Positions 46,402 to 55,038 of a stretch of DNA of 64,000 bases are shown piece by piece (the stretch's first letter is position 1; each line of letters starts with the position of its first letter). A model generated the notes under the pieces. The model was not told the origin of the DNA. It did no database searches and saw only the letters and a program-made list of their open reading frames with translations. This DNA is from Constrictibacter sp. MBR-5 (GTDB taxonomy: Bacteria; Pseudomonadota; Alphaproteobacteria; JAJUGE01): the NCBI RefSeq assembly GCF_040549485.1, contig NZ_JBEPTK010000004.1:186001-250000 (forward strand), in the 5' to 3' direction. A program made the position numbers and the translations under genes.

Positions 46402-47559
46402 TCAGCTGCCTTCGCGCACGGCCGGACGGGAATCGTCGGGACTGGAGTCTGCGGGGCGCGGGGCGGCACCTCCGGTTGCGTCGAGCGCCGCGGCGTCGAC
46501 CGCGAGCCCGTCGCGCAGCCTCATCGTGCCTTCGATGACGACCACGTCATCGTCGGTGAGTTCCGCTTCCGCCAGCACGCGCCCACCGGTCCGCCGACGG
46601 ACCACGACCGGCTCGCGCTCCACCTTTCCGTCGCGCACGGTCCACACGTAGGAGCCTTCGCGGCCCCACTGCAGGGCGATCTCCGGCATGCTGGGCAGGA
46701 TCTCCCCCGGCAGGTCGAGCTGCACCTCGAAGGACATCCCCGTGCGCAGCCGGTCGTCGGGATTGCTGATCCGCGCCCGGGTCCGAAGACTGCGCGTTTC
46801 GGGATCGATGCGGCTGCCCACCGCCGTCACCGTGCCGGTGAACGGCTCGCCCGGAAAGGACCAGGTCGTCGCCGTGACGGCATCGCCCGGCTCGACCCGG
46901 CCCGCGACGGCCTCCGGAACGTCGAAATCGATCAGGATCGCAGACGGGTCGTCCAGGGTGGTGATCAGCGTCGTCTCGGTCGCCCGGTCGCCGCGCTCCA
47001 CGTCGGAGAAGCCCACGACGCCGTCGAACGGCGCCTCCACCGTGCGGCGTTCCAGTGCCACCTCGGCCTGGGCGAGCTGGATGCGCGCCTCCTCCAGGGT
47101 GGTCCTGGCGGTATCGACCTCGCTCGCCGACACGCCGCCGCCGCGCACCGCCCGCTCGTAGCGCCGCAGCAGCTGCTGCGCGTCGCGGATGCGGACCTCG
47201 GCGAGCCGGACCGCGAGCTTCTCCTCGTCGTCGTCCAGGCGGATCAGCATCTGCCCGCCCTCGACACGGTCGCCGGGCGCGAAGCCGACCTCGACGATGT
47301 TCCCGGCCGTGCGCGGATAGATGGACACCGTCTGCGCAGCCTCGCCCGTCCCGACCGCGCGGACCAGGGTGCGGTTCTCCGCCATCCTGACCGGCGCGAC
47401 GAGCACCGGTACCGCCGGTGCATCGGCACCGGCGGACCGCTCCGTCGGACCGACGGTGTCCGCGGCCGTGAACGGCAGCCGTCCCTGGACGACATACCAA
47501 GCCGCGACGGCCGCCAGGAAAAGGGCGGCGACCGCCGCGATCTGCTTCAGCGTCGACAT
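46402..47559 (-). CDS. RND periplasmic adaptor (membrane-fusion protein)
   Basis: 385-residue HlyD/AcrA-type adaptor. One N-terminal membrane anchor (about 7-24), then barrel-sandwich segments (VSIYPRTAGNIVEVGFAPGD and RTVEAPFDGVVGFSDVERGD) flanking an alpha-helical hairpin (about 117-165). The beta-barrel part contains TRARISNPDDRLRTGMSFEV. First gene of the three-gene efflux operon (adaptor, permease, channel). Confidence 0.94.
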   Translation of the reverse strand: MSTLKQIAAVAALFLAAVAAWYVVQGRLPFTAADTVGPTERSAGADAPAVPVLVAPVRMAENRTLVRAVGTGEAAQTVSIYPRTAGNIVEVGFAPGDRVEGGQMLIRLDDDEEKLAVRLAEVRIRDAQQLLRRYERAVRGGGVSASEVDTARTTLEEARIQLAQAEVALERRTVEAPFDGVVGFSDVERGDRATETTLITTLDDPSAILIDFDVPEAVAGRVEPGDAVTATTWSFPGEPFTGTVTAVGSRIDPETRSLRTRARISNPDDRLRTGMSFEVQLDLPGEILPSMPEIALQWGREGSYVWTVRDGKVEREPVVVRRRTGGRVLAEAELTDDDVVVIEGTMRLRDGLAVDAAALDATGGAAPRPADSSPDDSRPAVREGS

Positions 47560-47669
47560 GCGGGTGGCGCGACCTCGTTTGCGGACGAGGCAATCTCTCC
47601 CAGGGGACGGCTCGGGCGGGTGAGTTGCTCGAGAAGCTACCTAAGCGGAAATCCCGCCCTGTCCACCTT

Positions 47670-47693
47670 TGCGGCCGCCTTTGGCAGGCCGCA
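47670..47693 (-). other. Hairpin after the alpha/beta-hydrolase gene
   Basis: TGCGGCC (47670-47676) pairs with GGCCGCA (47687-47693), with an extra GCC/GGC pairing inside the loop. It starts 3 nt after the hydrolase stop on the minus strand. There is no clear T run, so it is at best a weak terminator separating the hydrolase from the efflux operon. Confidence 0.4.
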
Positions 47694-47696
47694 GGG

Positions 47697-48509
47697 CTAC
47701 TTCAGCCCGTCGACGAAGGCCGCGAGGTCAGCGTCGAAACGCTCCGGCGCCTCGTAGAACGGCGAGTGGCCGACCCCGGGATAGAAGGCGCTCCGCGCAT
47801 TCGGCACCGTCGCCGCGATGTGCCGGCCGCTCTCGGGCAGGCGGATCGTGTCGGCTTCGCCGTGGATCACCAGCGTCGGCAGGCGGATCGCGGCGAGCAC
47901 GTCGTCATTGTCGACCTTGCGCGCCATCATCACGCGCCGCACCGCCGCCGGCACCACCATGTTGTAGGCGAGCGCCACCTCGTAATCGTCGGTAGGCATG
48001 GGCTGGGCCGTGCAGGCGCGCAGGAAGCCGCGCGTCCCCTCGATGTTGGTCGCCAGTTCGTCGGAGAACATGTCCGGGATCGAGGCCCGCCCCGGTCCGG
48101 CGTGGGCACGGTTCATGTTCGTCGCCGCCCCGACGTAGACGAGGCCGGAAATGCCGTCCTGGCCGCGGTGGCGGACGTAGTCGCACAGCACGCGCCCGCC
48201 GAACGACCAGCCGACCAGCACCGGCCGCTCCAGCCCCAGCCGGTCGATCACCGCCGCCACGTCGTCGGCCCAGCGCTCGCCGTTCTGATAGGCGTCGGCG
48301 TCCGTCGGCTTGTCCGAGGCGCCGTGGCCGCGCAGGTCCATCGCCGCCAGCCGGAACCGGCCGGGCAGCGCGCCCTCGAATTGCTTGCCCCAGCACAGGT
48401 AACTTTGCGAATAGCCGTGGATCAGCAGCACGGCGCGGCCGCTTCCGCCGAAATCGTAGGCTGCGACCGATACGCCGTCCGGCGTGGCGACCCGTGTGGT
48501 GGCAGGCAT
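47697..48509 (-). CDS. Alpha/beta-fold hydrolase
   Basis: 270-residue alpha/beta hydrolase. The ATG at 48509 gives MPATTRVATPDGVSVAAYDF. The oxyanion-hole segment is LIHGYSQSYLCW, the nucleophile elbow is GWSFGG, the acid probably the Asp of IHGEADTI and the histidine is in GVGHSPFYEAP. Close in pattern to haloperoxidase or esterase-type hydrolases; substrate unknown. A longer frame upstream runs through the divergent promoter region and is not coding. Confidence 0.9.
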   Translation of the reverse strand: MPATTRVATPDGVSVAAYDFGGSGRAVLLIHGYSQSYLCWGKQFEGALPGRFRLAAMDLRGHGASDKPTDADAYQNGERWADDVAAVIDRLGLERPVLVGWSFGGRVLCDYVRHRGQDGISGLVYVGAATNMNRAHAGPGRASIPDMFSDELATNIEGTRGFLRACTAQPMPTDDYEVALAYNMVVPAAVRRVMMARKVDNDDVLAAIRLPTLVIHGEADTIRLPESGRHIAATVPNARSAFYPGVGHSPFYEAPERFDADLAAFVDGLK

Positions 48510-48657
48510 GTCCGCTTCCCGTCCTTCTCGTTGGTCGCCGGAGCTTTCCACGCTTCGCCGCCGACCGGAAGGGCGGTACGCCCGCTGGCGCTGGCCATTG
48601 ACTACGCCCGCCATCCGGCCAACCTGAGATCGGGCGTATCGCCGCCGGAGGCAAAGC

Positions 48658-48978
48658 ATGACCACAGACGCCAGCAGCAAGAGCGAAGAGAGCATGCGCA
48701 CCGAGCTGGAGGCCCAGGCCTTCCGCACCCTGGTGCAGCATCTGCGCGACCATCCCGAGGTCCAGAACATCGACCTGATGAACCTCGCCGGCTTCTGCCG
48801 GAACTGCCTGTCGAAATGGTACAAGGCCGCCGCCGAGGAGCGCGGCGTCGCCGTCGACTACGAGCAGGCGCGCGAACACGTCTACGGGATGCCCTACGAG
48901 CAGTGGAAGAAGCAGCACCAGAGCGAGGCCTCGCCCGAGCAGGCGGCGAAGTTCCAGAAGGCGCAAGGCGGCCACTGA
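48658..48978 (+). CDS. DUF1244 protein
   Basis: 106-residue DUF1244 protein with the signature MNLAGFCRNCLSKWYKAAAEE and the later YGMPYEQWKKQHQ. The two nearby cysteines may bind metal. The family is widespread in proteobacteria and small helical structures are known, but no function is. GGAGG lies 8 nt before the ATG. The UDG-like gene overlaps its stop. Confidence 0.92.
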   Translation: MTTDASSKSEESMRTELEAQAFRTLVQHLRDHPEVQNIDLMNLAGFCRNCLSKWYKAAAEERGVAVDYEQAREHVYGMPYEQWKKQHQSEASPEQAAKFQKAQGGH

Positions 48979-49589
48979 GCCCGCGACCCGGGACCGAAGC
49001 GGCACCGGACGACGCCTTCGCGTCGGTCCTGGAGGAACTGCGCGGCTGCCGCGTCTGCGCCGCGCACCTGCCGCTCGGTCCGCGGCCGGTCGCCCGCATT
49101 TCGGCGACCGCGCGCATCCTGGTCGTCGGCCAGGCGCCGGGGACGAAGGTGCACGCCAGCGGCCTGCCGTTCGACGACCCCAGCGGCGACCGGCTGCGCT
49201 CCTGGATGGGCGTCGACCGCGACACCTTCTACGACGTCTCGCGCATCGCCTTCCTGCCGTCGGGCCTGTGCTATCCGGGCCGCGACGCCAAGGGCGGCGA
49301 CCTGCCGCCGCGGCGCGAATGCGCGCCCCTCTGGCATCCCCGCCTGCGCCCGCTGATGCCCGATGTGCAACTGACCATCCTGGTCGGCATGTACGCCCAC
49401 GCCATCTATCTCGGCGACCGCCGCCATAGGACCCTCACGGAAACCGTCGAACACTGGCGCGACTACCTCCCCGACATCCTCGCCGCCCCGCACCCCAGCT
49501 GGCGCGTGAACATGTGGCTGACGAAGCACCCCTGGTTCGACGCCGAGGTGGTGCCGGAACTGCGGCGGCGCGTGGCGGCGCTGCTGTGA
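48975..49589 (+). CDS. Fe-S uracil-DNA-glycosylase-family protein
   Basis: About 204 residues of the UDG superfamily. Motif A reads VVGQAPGTKVHASGLPFDDP and motif B is HPSW near the end. Four cysteines fit the Fe-S pattern of family 4/5 enzymes: CRVC, then C-x16-C (LCYPGR to RREC). No ATG, GTG or TTG is placed well; CTG 48975 overlaps the DUF1244 stop (CTGA) and gives a normal N-terminus, while GTG 48903 would overlap DUF1244 by 76 nt. The start is therefore unsettled. Activity on uracil is inferred. Confidence 0.82.
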   Translation: MSPRPGTEAAPDDAFASVLEELRGCRVCAAHLPLGPRPVARISATARILVVGQAPGTKVHASGLPFDDPSGDRLRSWMGVDRDTFYDVSRIAFLPSGLCYPGRDAKGGDLPPRRECAPLWHPRLRPLMPDVQLTILVGMYAHAIYLGDRRHRTLTETVEHWRDYLPDILAAPHPSWRVNMWLTKHPWFDAEVVPELRRRVAALL

Positions 49590-49779
49590 GTGATTCGAAG
49601 ACGGATCAGGAAAGACATACTTTCCACAGGACACAGGATACGCGCAGGGCGAGCAGTACTGGAGTGCGCAGGATCCAAACACCGATGCGTGGCGTCGCGA
49701 CGACCGGCAGGCAATAGATGGTGAGAACGGGGAGCGGCACCCCATCCTCGTGCAGCGGCATTTCGTCGGCGGGCCCTTG

Positions 49780-49980
49780 GATGTTTGGTCCCGGAATTTG
49801 ATGGTGCGGATCATGGATGAACCTGGAGGGGTCGTCTGTCCAGGCATTGCAGATCGCTTCGTAAGGCGTGAGGCCGCGTAGGGTCTTCAAGCGGCGGGCG
49901 AGGTTGTAGGCGGCGACAAAGTCGGCGAGATGCTGCCGGAGCTGGTCGTGGTTACGATCAAGGCGATCGTCAGCAGCCAC
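49780..49980 (-). pseudogene. IS481-type transposase C-terminal remnant
   Basis: On the minus strand the last 55-65 codons of an integrase-core transposase are recognisable: HDQLRQHLADFVAAYN, RRLKTLRGLTPYEAIC, and PHHQIPGPNI, which is where IS481-type proteins usually end. The frame then runs on without a stop. The catalytic core and the 5' part are missing upstream (49981-50150), and I saw no terminal inverted repeats. The surrounding 49590-50100 is less GC-rich; the stretch 49590-49779 shows nothing else recognisable. Confidence 0.75.
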
Positions 49981-50117
49981 ATCATCGACACTTTGGATGG
50001 CATCGGCCGGCCACGCGGGTATCGATCGATACGGGATAGTCGGGGCGCCGTTTGCACGGCCACAACTTTTCCTACTCCGGCGTCCGTCGGATGATCTGTC
50101 GCGGTCCGGAAGCAGAA

Positions 50118-50141
50118 CGGGCGGCCCCGAAGAGCCGCCCG
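50118..50141 (-). terminator. Hairpin downstream of the DctP gene
   Basis: CGGGCGGC (50118-50125) pairs with GCCGCCCG (50134-50141), 9 nt after the DctP stop on the minus strand. It is followed there by TTCTGCTTCC, a poor T run, so it is a moderate terminator candidate. Confidence 0.5.
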
Positions 50142-50150
50142 CCGTTCCGC

Positions 50151-51188
50151 TTACGACCCGGTCTTACGGGCCTCGGCGAGGATGAAGTCCAGCAGTTCCT
50201 GCCCCGGCAGGTTCTTGCTCTTCATCTCGGCCGCCCAGCGTTCCCAGACCGGCTTGGCCGCCAGCTTCTCGAACTCGGCACGCTGCTCGGCGGTGTAGGT
50301 CAGGCGCTTCAGGCCCTTCTCCTCGAACAGCGGCTCGTTCTTCGCGTCGGCCTCCAGATAGGCCGCCTTCATCGCCTCATAGGCCTTCGGCTTCGCCTCG
50401 GTCAGCATCTGGCGGTAGTTCTCGGGCAGCGCCTGCCAGGCGTCGCGGTTGAAGATCAGGCCGCAGTTGATCGTGCCCGGCGACAGGCCGTCCGTGTACC
50501 ACTTGCTGACCTCGTACAGGCGGTACGAGCCGTGCATGTAGGTGTAGGCGGCGGCCGCGGCATTGATCATGCCGCGTTCGAGCGAGGTGTAGATCTCCGG
50601 TGCCGGCACCGAGGTCGGCACGGCGCCCAGTTCGCGCATCGCCTCGCCGAGGCCGCCCAGCGCACGCACGCGCATGCTCTTCCAGTCTTCGAGCGTCTCG
50701 GGCGCCTTGCCGGTGCCCATGAACTCGTACTGCGGCAGCGGCGTCGGCATGAACGCGATGGCGTTCCAGCGCTGCATCTCCTTCTGGACGATGGGATGCT
50801 GGTAATAGGTGTCCTGGAGCTTGTAGACGTTGTCCAGGCCCTTCGCGACCGGCAGGAACGGCAGGTCGAGGCCGGTCATCGCCGGGTTCTTGCCGGGGTG
50901 GTAGGAGGCGCAGAAGGACGCCGCCTCGAACGCGCCGAGCTTGACGCCGTCGAGGTTCTCCTTGGCCGGCGAGATCGCCTCGGCATAGTGGACGCGGATC
51001 TTGAACTTGCCGCCGCTCTTCTCCTCGACCTCCGAGGCGAGCGTCTCGACGCTCTTCGTATAGGCGCGGGGCGGTCCCCACACCGACAGTTCCCACTGGA
51101 CGTCCTGCGCCGTCGCCGTCGACGCGGCGAAGGCCATGCCGCCGGCCAGCCCGAAGGCGGCCAGGCGAACACCGTTGAACAAAACCAT
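50151..51188 (-). CDS. DctP-type TRAP solute-binding protein
   Basis: 345-residue periplasmic binding protein of the DctP family. Signal peptide MVLFNGVRLAAFGLAGG with cleavage near ATA before QDVQWEL. The DctP pattern includes WELSVWGPPRAYTKSVETLA, the ligand-contact VRALGGLGEAMRELGAVPTSV and LERGMINAAAAAYTYM. No TRAP membrane subunits are adjacent; the next gene upstream belongs to the oxidase operon and the IS remnant lies downstream. Ligand unknown. Confidence 0.92.
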   Translation of the reverse strand: MVLFNGVRLAAFGLAGGMAFAASTATAQDVQWELSVWGPPRAYTKSVETLASEVEEKSGGKFKIRVHYAEAISPAKENLDGVKLGAFEAASFCASYHPGKNPAMTGLDLPFLPVAKGLDNVYKLQDTYYQHPIVQKEMQRWNAIAFMPTPLPQYEFMGTGKAPETLEDWKSMRVRALGGLGEAMRELGAVPTSVPAPEIYTSLERGMINAAAAAYTYMHGSYRLYEVSKWYTDGLSPGTINCGLIFNRDAWQALPENYRQMLTEAKPKAYEAMKAAYLEADAKNEPLFEEKGLKRLTYTAEQRAEFEKLAAKPVWERWAAEMKSKNLPGQELLDFILAEARKTGS

Positions 51189-51321
51189 TCCGTACGTTCC
51201 CTACTGACGAGCTGTTTCCGATGCCGGCACGCGTCGCCCGCCGCGCTGGCGGCGCCGTCCGGTACGGGGCGGAAGCTAGCGGCGCTCCCCGGCGGCAGCA
51301 AGGTCCCCCGCTCCCCGCCGC

Positions 51322-51693
51322 TCACCAGCAGGGCGGTAGCACCAGGACGGGCAGGCCGATCCAGAGCGTCGCCACCGCCCCCACGAGCAGGAGCATGCGC
51401 ATGAGGCGCCACAGGAACCCCGTGGCGCGGGCGTGGTCGGCCGGCGCCTCGCCGCCGCTCCCGACCCACTTTCGCCGGCCTACAACGCCCGGCAGCACGA
51501 CCAGCAGCAGATGCGCGATCCAGACCGCGGCGAGGACGATCGCGAGGCGGTCGGCCTCCCACAGGGTGACCTGCCCCGCCCCGGCGGCGCATCCCAGCGA
51601 CAGGCCGCCATAGAGCACGACGAAGGCGACGGACCAGACCAGCAGCCCCCAACTCGCCAGGGTCAGCCGCAGCAGTGCCGCCACGCCGCTCAT
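51322..51693 (-). CDS. Small membrane protein coupled to cytochrome oxidase genes
   Basis: 123-residue protein with three hydrophobic segments (about 7-34, 49-70, 95-117) and no recognised domain. Its ATG overlaps the stop of the fused oxidase gene (ATGA), so it is translated with it. Position suggests an accessory or subunit IV-like component of the oxidase; the sequence itself does not prove this. It has three cysteines (at about 35, 122 and near the helix ends) but no CxxCH. Confidence 0.7.
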   Translation of the reverse strand: MSGVAALLRLTLASWGLLVWSVAFVVLYGGLSLGCAAGAGQVTLWEADRLAIVLAAVWIAHLLLVVLPGVVGRRKWVGSGGEAPADHARATGFLWRLMRMLLLVGAVATLWIGLPVLVLPPCW

Positions 51694-54221
51694 CGGGCCT
51701 CCAGGGCGGGCACGCCGAAGACGGCGCCCAGCAGGACGAGGCCGGCGACCGCCGTGTAGTCGGCCCAGAGTGCCAGAATGCGCAGGTCGAGGTTGCGCAG
51801 CGGCGACACGAAGCCGGCACGGGCGCGCGCGACGGCGAAGCCGGCGAGGACGAGGGCGAGGCCGCTATGGAAGCACAGATAGCCCATGCCGACGGCCGCG
51901 ATCGCCGCGGCGGCGTGCACGGTCGGCGGCGGCAGGTGCATCGCCGCGGCGGCCGCCGCCAGACCGGTCGCCGCCAGCGCCGCCAGCGCCGCGGCGGCAA
52001 GCAGCGCGGCCTGCGTCCGCCCGGCGCCCCGCCTGTTGGCCGACAGCGCCAGATGCGGCAGGACGGCCAGCAGCAGCAGGGCGGCCGCCGCCGCGGCCGG
52101 CAGCAGCAGGGCCGGCTCCGCCAGCACCGCCGGCGGGCCCGGCGCGATGAACAGCAGATAGACATAGCCGAACAGCAGCGAGGCGAGGAACGTCCCGTCG
52201 GCGACCAGCGAGAAGATCAGCCCGAGCCAGCCCGGCGCATCCTTCGCCACATGGTGCAACGGCAGCGCCGCGCCGTCGCCCAGGCAGCGCAGCGGCGGGT
52301 CGCGGCGCTCGCCGTTCACCCATGCCCAGCGCAGGAAGACGCCGAGCGCCAGCAGCAGGCCCGCGGGCGCCGCCCAGTAGAGGCCGGTCAGGAAGCAGAG
52401 GAAGAAGACCGACATGGCGAGGCCGGCATAGAGCGGCAACCAGCTCGGCCGCGGCAGGACGACCACGTGGCGCGGCGCGCCGGAGATCATGTCGACGCCC
52501 AGCGACTCCTGCTGTTCGGCGTCGTCGCCCGGCAGCAGGTGTCGGCCGGCCGCCACCGCGCCGGGCAGCGCCGGGTCCGTCCAGAGCGGTTCCCGATCGG
52601 CGACGCGCGGCTGGCTGGCGAAATTGTAGAGCGGCGGCGGCCGCGCCGTGGCCCATTCCAGCGTGCCCGCCCGCCACGGATTGCGCACCGTCCGCGGCCC
52701 CAGGAACCAGCTCAGCACCAGGTCGAGCAGCAGGGTCGCGAAGCCGATCGCCATGACGAAGCCACCGAAGGAGGAGACGAGGTTGGGCACGTCCCAGCCC
52801 ATCCCCGCCGGATAGTCGGAAACGCGGCGCGGCATGCCGAGCAGGCCGGTCAGGTGCATGACGAGGAAGGTCAGATTGAAGCCGACGAAGATCAGCCAGA
52901 AGGCGATCTTGCCGAGGCCGCCGAAGGTGGTGCGGCCGGTTGCGTTCGGGAACCAGTAGTAGAAGCCCGCCATCATCGGGAAGAGGAACCCGCCGACCAG
53001 CACGTAGTGCAGGTGCGCCACGACGAACTGCGTGTCGTGCACCTGCCAGTTGAACGGCACCAGCGCCAGCATCACCCCGGTGAGGCCGCCGGCGACGAAG
53101 ACCGTGAGGAAGCCGAAGAGGTAGAGCATGGGCAGCTCGAGCCGCGGCCGGCCCAGCCACAGGGTGGCGATCCAGGCGAAGAACTGTACCGCCGTCGGGA
53201 TCGCGATCAGCATGCTGGCGGCGGAGAAGAGGGCCTGCGCCAGATGCGGAATGCCCACCGTGAACATGTGGTGGACCCACAGGCCGAAGCTGATGAAGCC
53301 GATGGTGACGGCGCTGGCGACGATGGCCGTGTAGCCTACGATCGGCCGGCCGGCGAAGACCGGGATCAACGTCGAGACCACACCCGCCGCCGGCAGGAAG
53401 ATGATGTAGACCTCCGGGTGGCCGAACAGCCAGAACAGATGCTGCCAGAGCAGTGGATCGCCGCCGCGCGCCGCGTCGAAGAACGGCCAGTCGAACGCCC
53501 GCTCCAGCTCTAGGATCAGGCTGCCGAAGATGAGCGGCGGGAAGCCGACCAGCATCATCATGACCGTGACCAGCATGTACCAGGCGAACAGCGGCATGCG
53601 ATCGAGCGACATGCCGGCGGTGCGCAGGCTGAGGATGGAGACGGCGATCTCGACCGCCGCACAGATCGCCGAGATCTCGACGAAGGTCACGCCCAGCAGC
53701 CAGACGTCGGCGTTGACGCCCGGCGTGAACGGCCGGCTCGACAACGGCGTGTACATGAACCAGCCGCTGTCGGGCGCGAGGCCGAGGGCGAGCGCGCCGA
53801 TCAGGATCGAGCCGCCGAACAGGTAGCACCAGTAGCCGAAGGCGGTCAGCCGCGGGAAGGCGAGGTCACGGGCACCCAGCATCTTCGGCAGCAGGTAGAC
53901 CGCCACGCCCTCGATCAGCGGGATGGCGAACAGGAACATCATCACGGTGCCGTGCATCGTGAAGATCTGGTTGTAGAGGTCGCGATCGAGGAAGCCGCTG
54001 CCCGACGTGGCGAGCTGCGCGCGGATGAGCATCGCCAGGATGCCGCCGATCAGGAAGAACACCAGCGACGTGGCGATGAATCGCTTGCCCAGGATGGTGT
54101 GGCTGACCGCCGAAGCGCTCGCCGGCCAGGGTGGATTCGACCAGACGCGGGCGAGCCGGCGGTGGCGCGCCGTCGGCCCCATCCGTTCCCTCGTCTCGAC
54201 CGGGGCGGTCGTGTCGCTCAT
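51690..54221 (-). CDS. ctaD: Fused cytochrome c oxidase subunits I and III
   Basis: 843-residue fusion. Residues about 35-540 are subunit I with all metal ligands: His90 (heme a, QIFTMHGTVMMF), His268/Tyr272 (GHPEVYI), His317-His318 (Cu-B, WVHHMFTVG), His403 (heme a3) and His405 (heme a) in AHLHYVLVGG. A tail of about 280 residues, starting near LPLYAGLAMSVFFLCFLTGLYW, is a subunit III-type helix bundle. Terminal oxidase reducing O2 and pumping protons. It overlaps coxB by 4 nt upstream and the small membrane gene by 4 nt downstream. Confidence 0.93.
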   Translation of the reverse strand: MSDTTAPVETRERMGPTARHRRLARVWSNPPWPASASAVSHTILGKRFIATSLVFFLIGGILAMLIRAQLATSGSGFLDRDLYNQIFTMHGTVMMFLFAIPLIEGVAVYLLPKMLGARDLAFPRLTAFGYWCYLFGGSILIGALALGLAPDSGWFMYTPLSSRPFTPGVNADVWLLGVTFVEISAICAAVEIAVSILSLRTAGMSLDRMPLFAWYMLVTVMMMLVGFPPLIFGSLILELERAFDWPFFDAARGGDPLLWQHLFWLFGHPEVYIIFLPAAGVVSTLIPVFAGRPIVGYTAIVASAVTIGFISFGLWVHHMFTVGIPHLAQALFSAASMLIAIPTAVQFFAWIATLWLGRPRLELPMLYLFGFLTVFVAGGLTGVMLALVPFNWQVHDTQFVVAHLHYVLVGGFLFPMMAGFYYWFPNATGRTTFGGLGKIAFWLIFVGFNLTFLVMHLTGLLGMPRRVSDYPAGMGWDVPNLVSSFGGFVMAIGFATLLLDLVLSWFLGPRTVRNPWRAGTLEWATARPPPLYNFASQPRVADREPLWTDPALPGAVAAGRHLLPGDDAEQQESLGVDMISGAPRHVVVLPRPSWLPLYAGLAMSVFFLCFLTGLYWAAPAGLLLALGVFLRWAWVNGERRDPPLRCLGDGAALPLHHVAKDAPGWLGLIFSLVADGTFLASLLFGYVYLLFIAPGPPAVLAEPALLLPAAAAAALLLLAVLPHLALSANRRGAGRTQAALLAAAALAALAATGLAAAAAAMHLPPPTVHAAAAIAAVGMGYLCFHSGLALVLAGFAVARARAGFVSPLRNLDLRILALWADYTAVAGLVLLGAVFGVPALEAR

Positions 54222-54982
54222 CGGCGCACCTCCGCCGGCGGCAGCGCGGCCAGGCGCTGCATCAGGTCCGCCGCCTCGTGCGCCTCGACCAGGAGCACCA
54301 TGTCCGGGTGGCCCCAGCCGCAGAACTCGGCGCACTGGCCGCGGAACGTGCCGGGGCGCGACGCTCGCAGCCGCAGCACGTTGGTGACTCCCGGAATGGC
54401 GTCGATCTTGCCGGCGAGCCGCGGCACCCAGAAGGCGTGGATGACGTCGGTCGTCGTCAGGTAGACGTCGACCGGGCGGTCGACCGGCAGGTAGAGCAGG
54501 TTCTCGGACCGCACGGGCCCCCCTTCCGCATCCCGATACACGATGTCCCAGGTCCAGCGGTTCGCCGTCACGTCCACCCTGAAGACCGGCTCGGTCGTCG
54601 GCAGCGGCAGCTGTGCGTGGCCGGCGTGCAGGCCGTAGCCGAGCAGCGCCACCAGGACCGTCCCGGGAAAGACGATGCCGCCCCCGATCACCAGCAGGCG
54701 CGGCGAAACCTTCATCCGCGCTTCCGGTCTGCGGCACGCCGCATAGAGCGCCAGCGCCGTGACGGCCAGCAGGATGACGGCGCTGCCCCAGAACATCGCC
54801 CACCAGACGTCCGCCACCGCCGCCGCCGCGGGACCCGCCGGATCGAGCGCCGACATCGGGCCGGAGGTGCAGCCGGCGGCCATCGCGGCGACCGGCGAAA
54901 GCGCCGCCAACGCGCGACGGGGGCTGGTCGCCGGCGCGGCGGCGCCTAGAACCCTGTTCCGAATGGTCGTAGGAATGGTCAT
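54218..54982 (-). CDS. coxB: Cytochrome c oxidase subunit II
   Basis: 254-residue subunit II carrying Cu-A. The ligands are complete: His182 (DVIHAFWVP), Cys217, Glu219, Cys221, His225 and Met228 in CAEFCGWGHPDMVL. An N-terminal lipobox-like AAGC (Cys38) precedes two membrane helices (about 58-80 and 95-117). There is no C-terminal heme c motif, so it is aa3-like rather than caa3. First gene of the oxidase operon; coxB-ctaDE are ATGA-coupled. Confidence 0.94.
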   Translation of the reverse strand: MTIPTTIRNRVLGAAAPATSPRRALAALSPVAAMAAGCTSGPMSALDPAGPAAAAVADVWWAMFWGSAVILLAVTALALYAACRRPEARMKVSPRLLVIGGGIVFPGTVLVALLGYGLHAGHAQLPLPTTEPVFRVDVTANRWTWDIVYRDAEGGPVRSENLLYLPVDRPVDVYLTTTDVIHAFWVPRLAGKIDAIPGVTNVLRLRASRPGTFRGQCAEFCGWGHPDMVLLVEAHEAADLMQRLAALPPAEVRR

Positions 54983-55038
54983 GATCGGTCCGGCCCGCCG
55001 CTGCAGGCGGCCGATCGCGCGCGGAACGGGAGCGGACG

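Noticed and set aside
48660-48974. UDG-like gene starting far upstream or at GTG 48903
   Set aside because: This would make it overlap DUF1244 by 76 nt or more and add Glu/Ala/Arg-rich residues; the CTG overlap start is simpler, though unproved.
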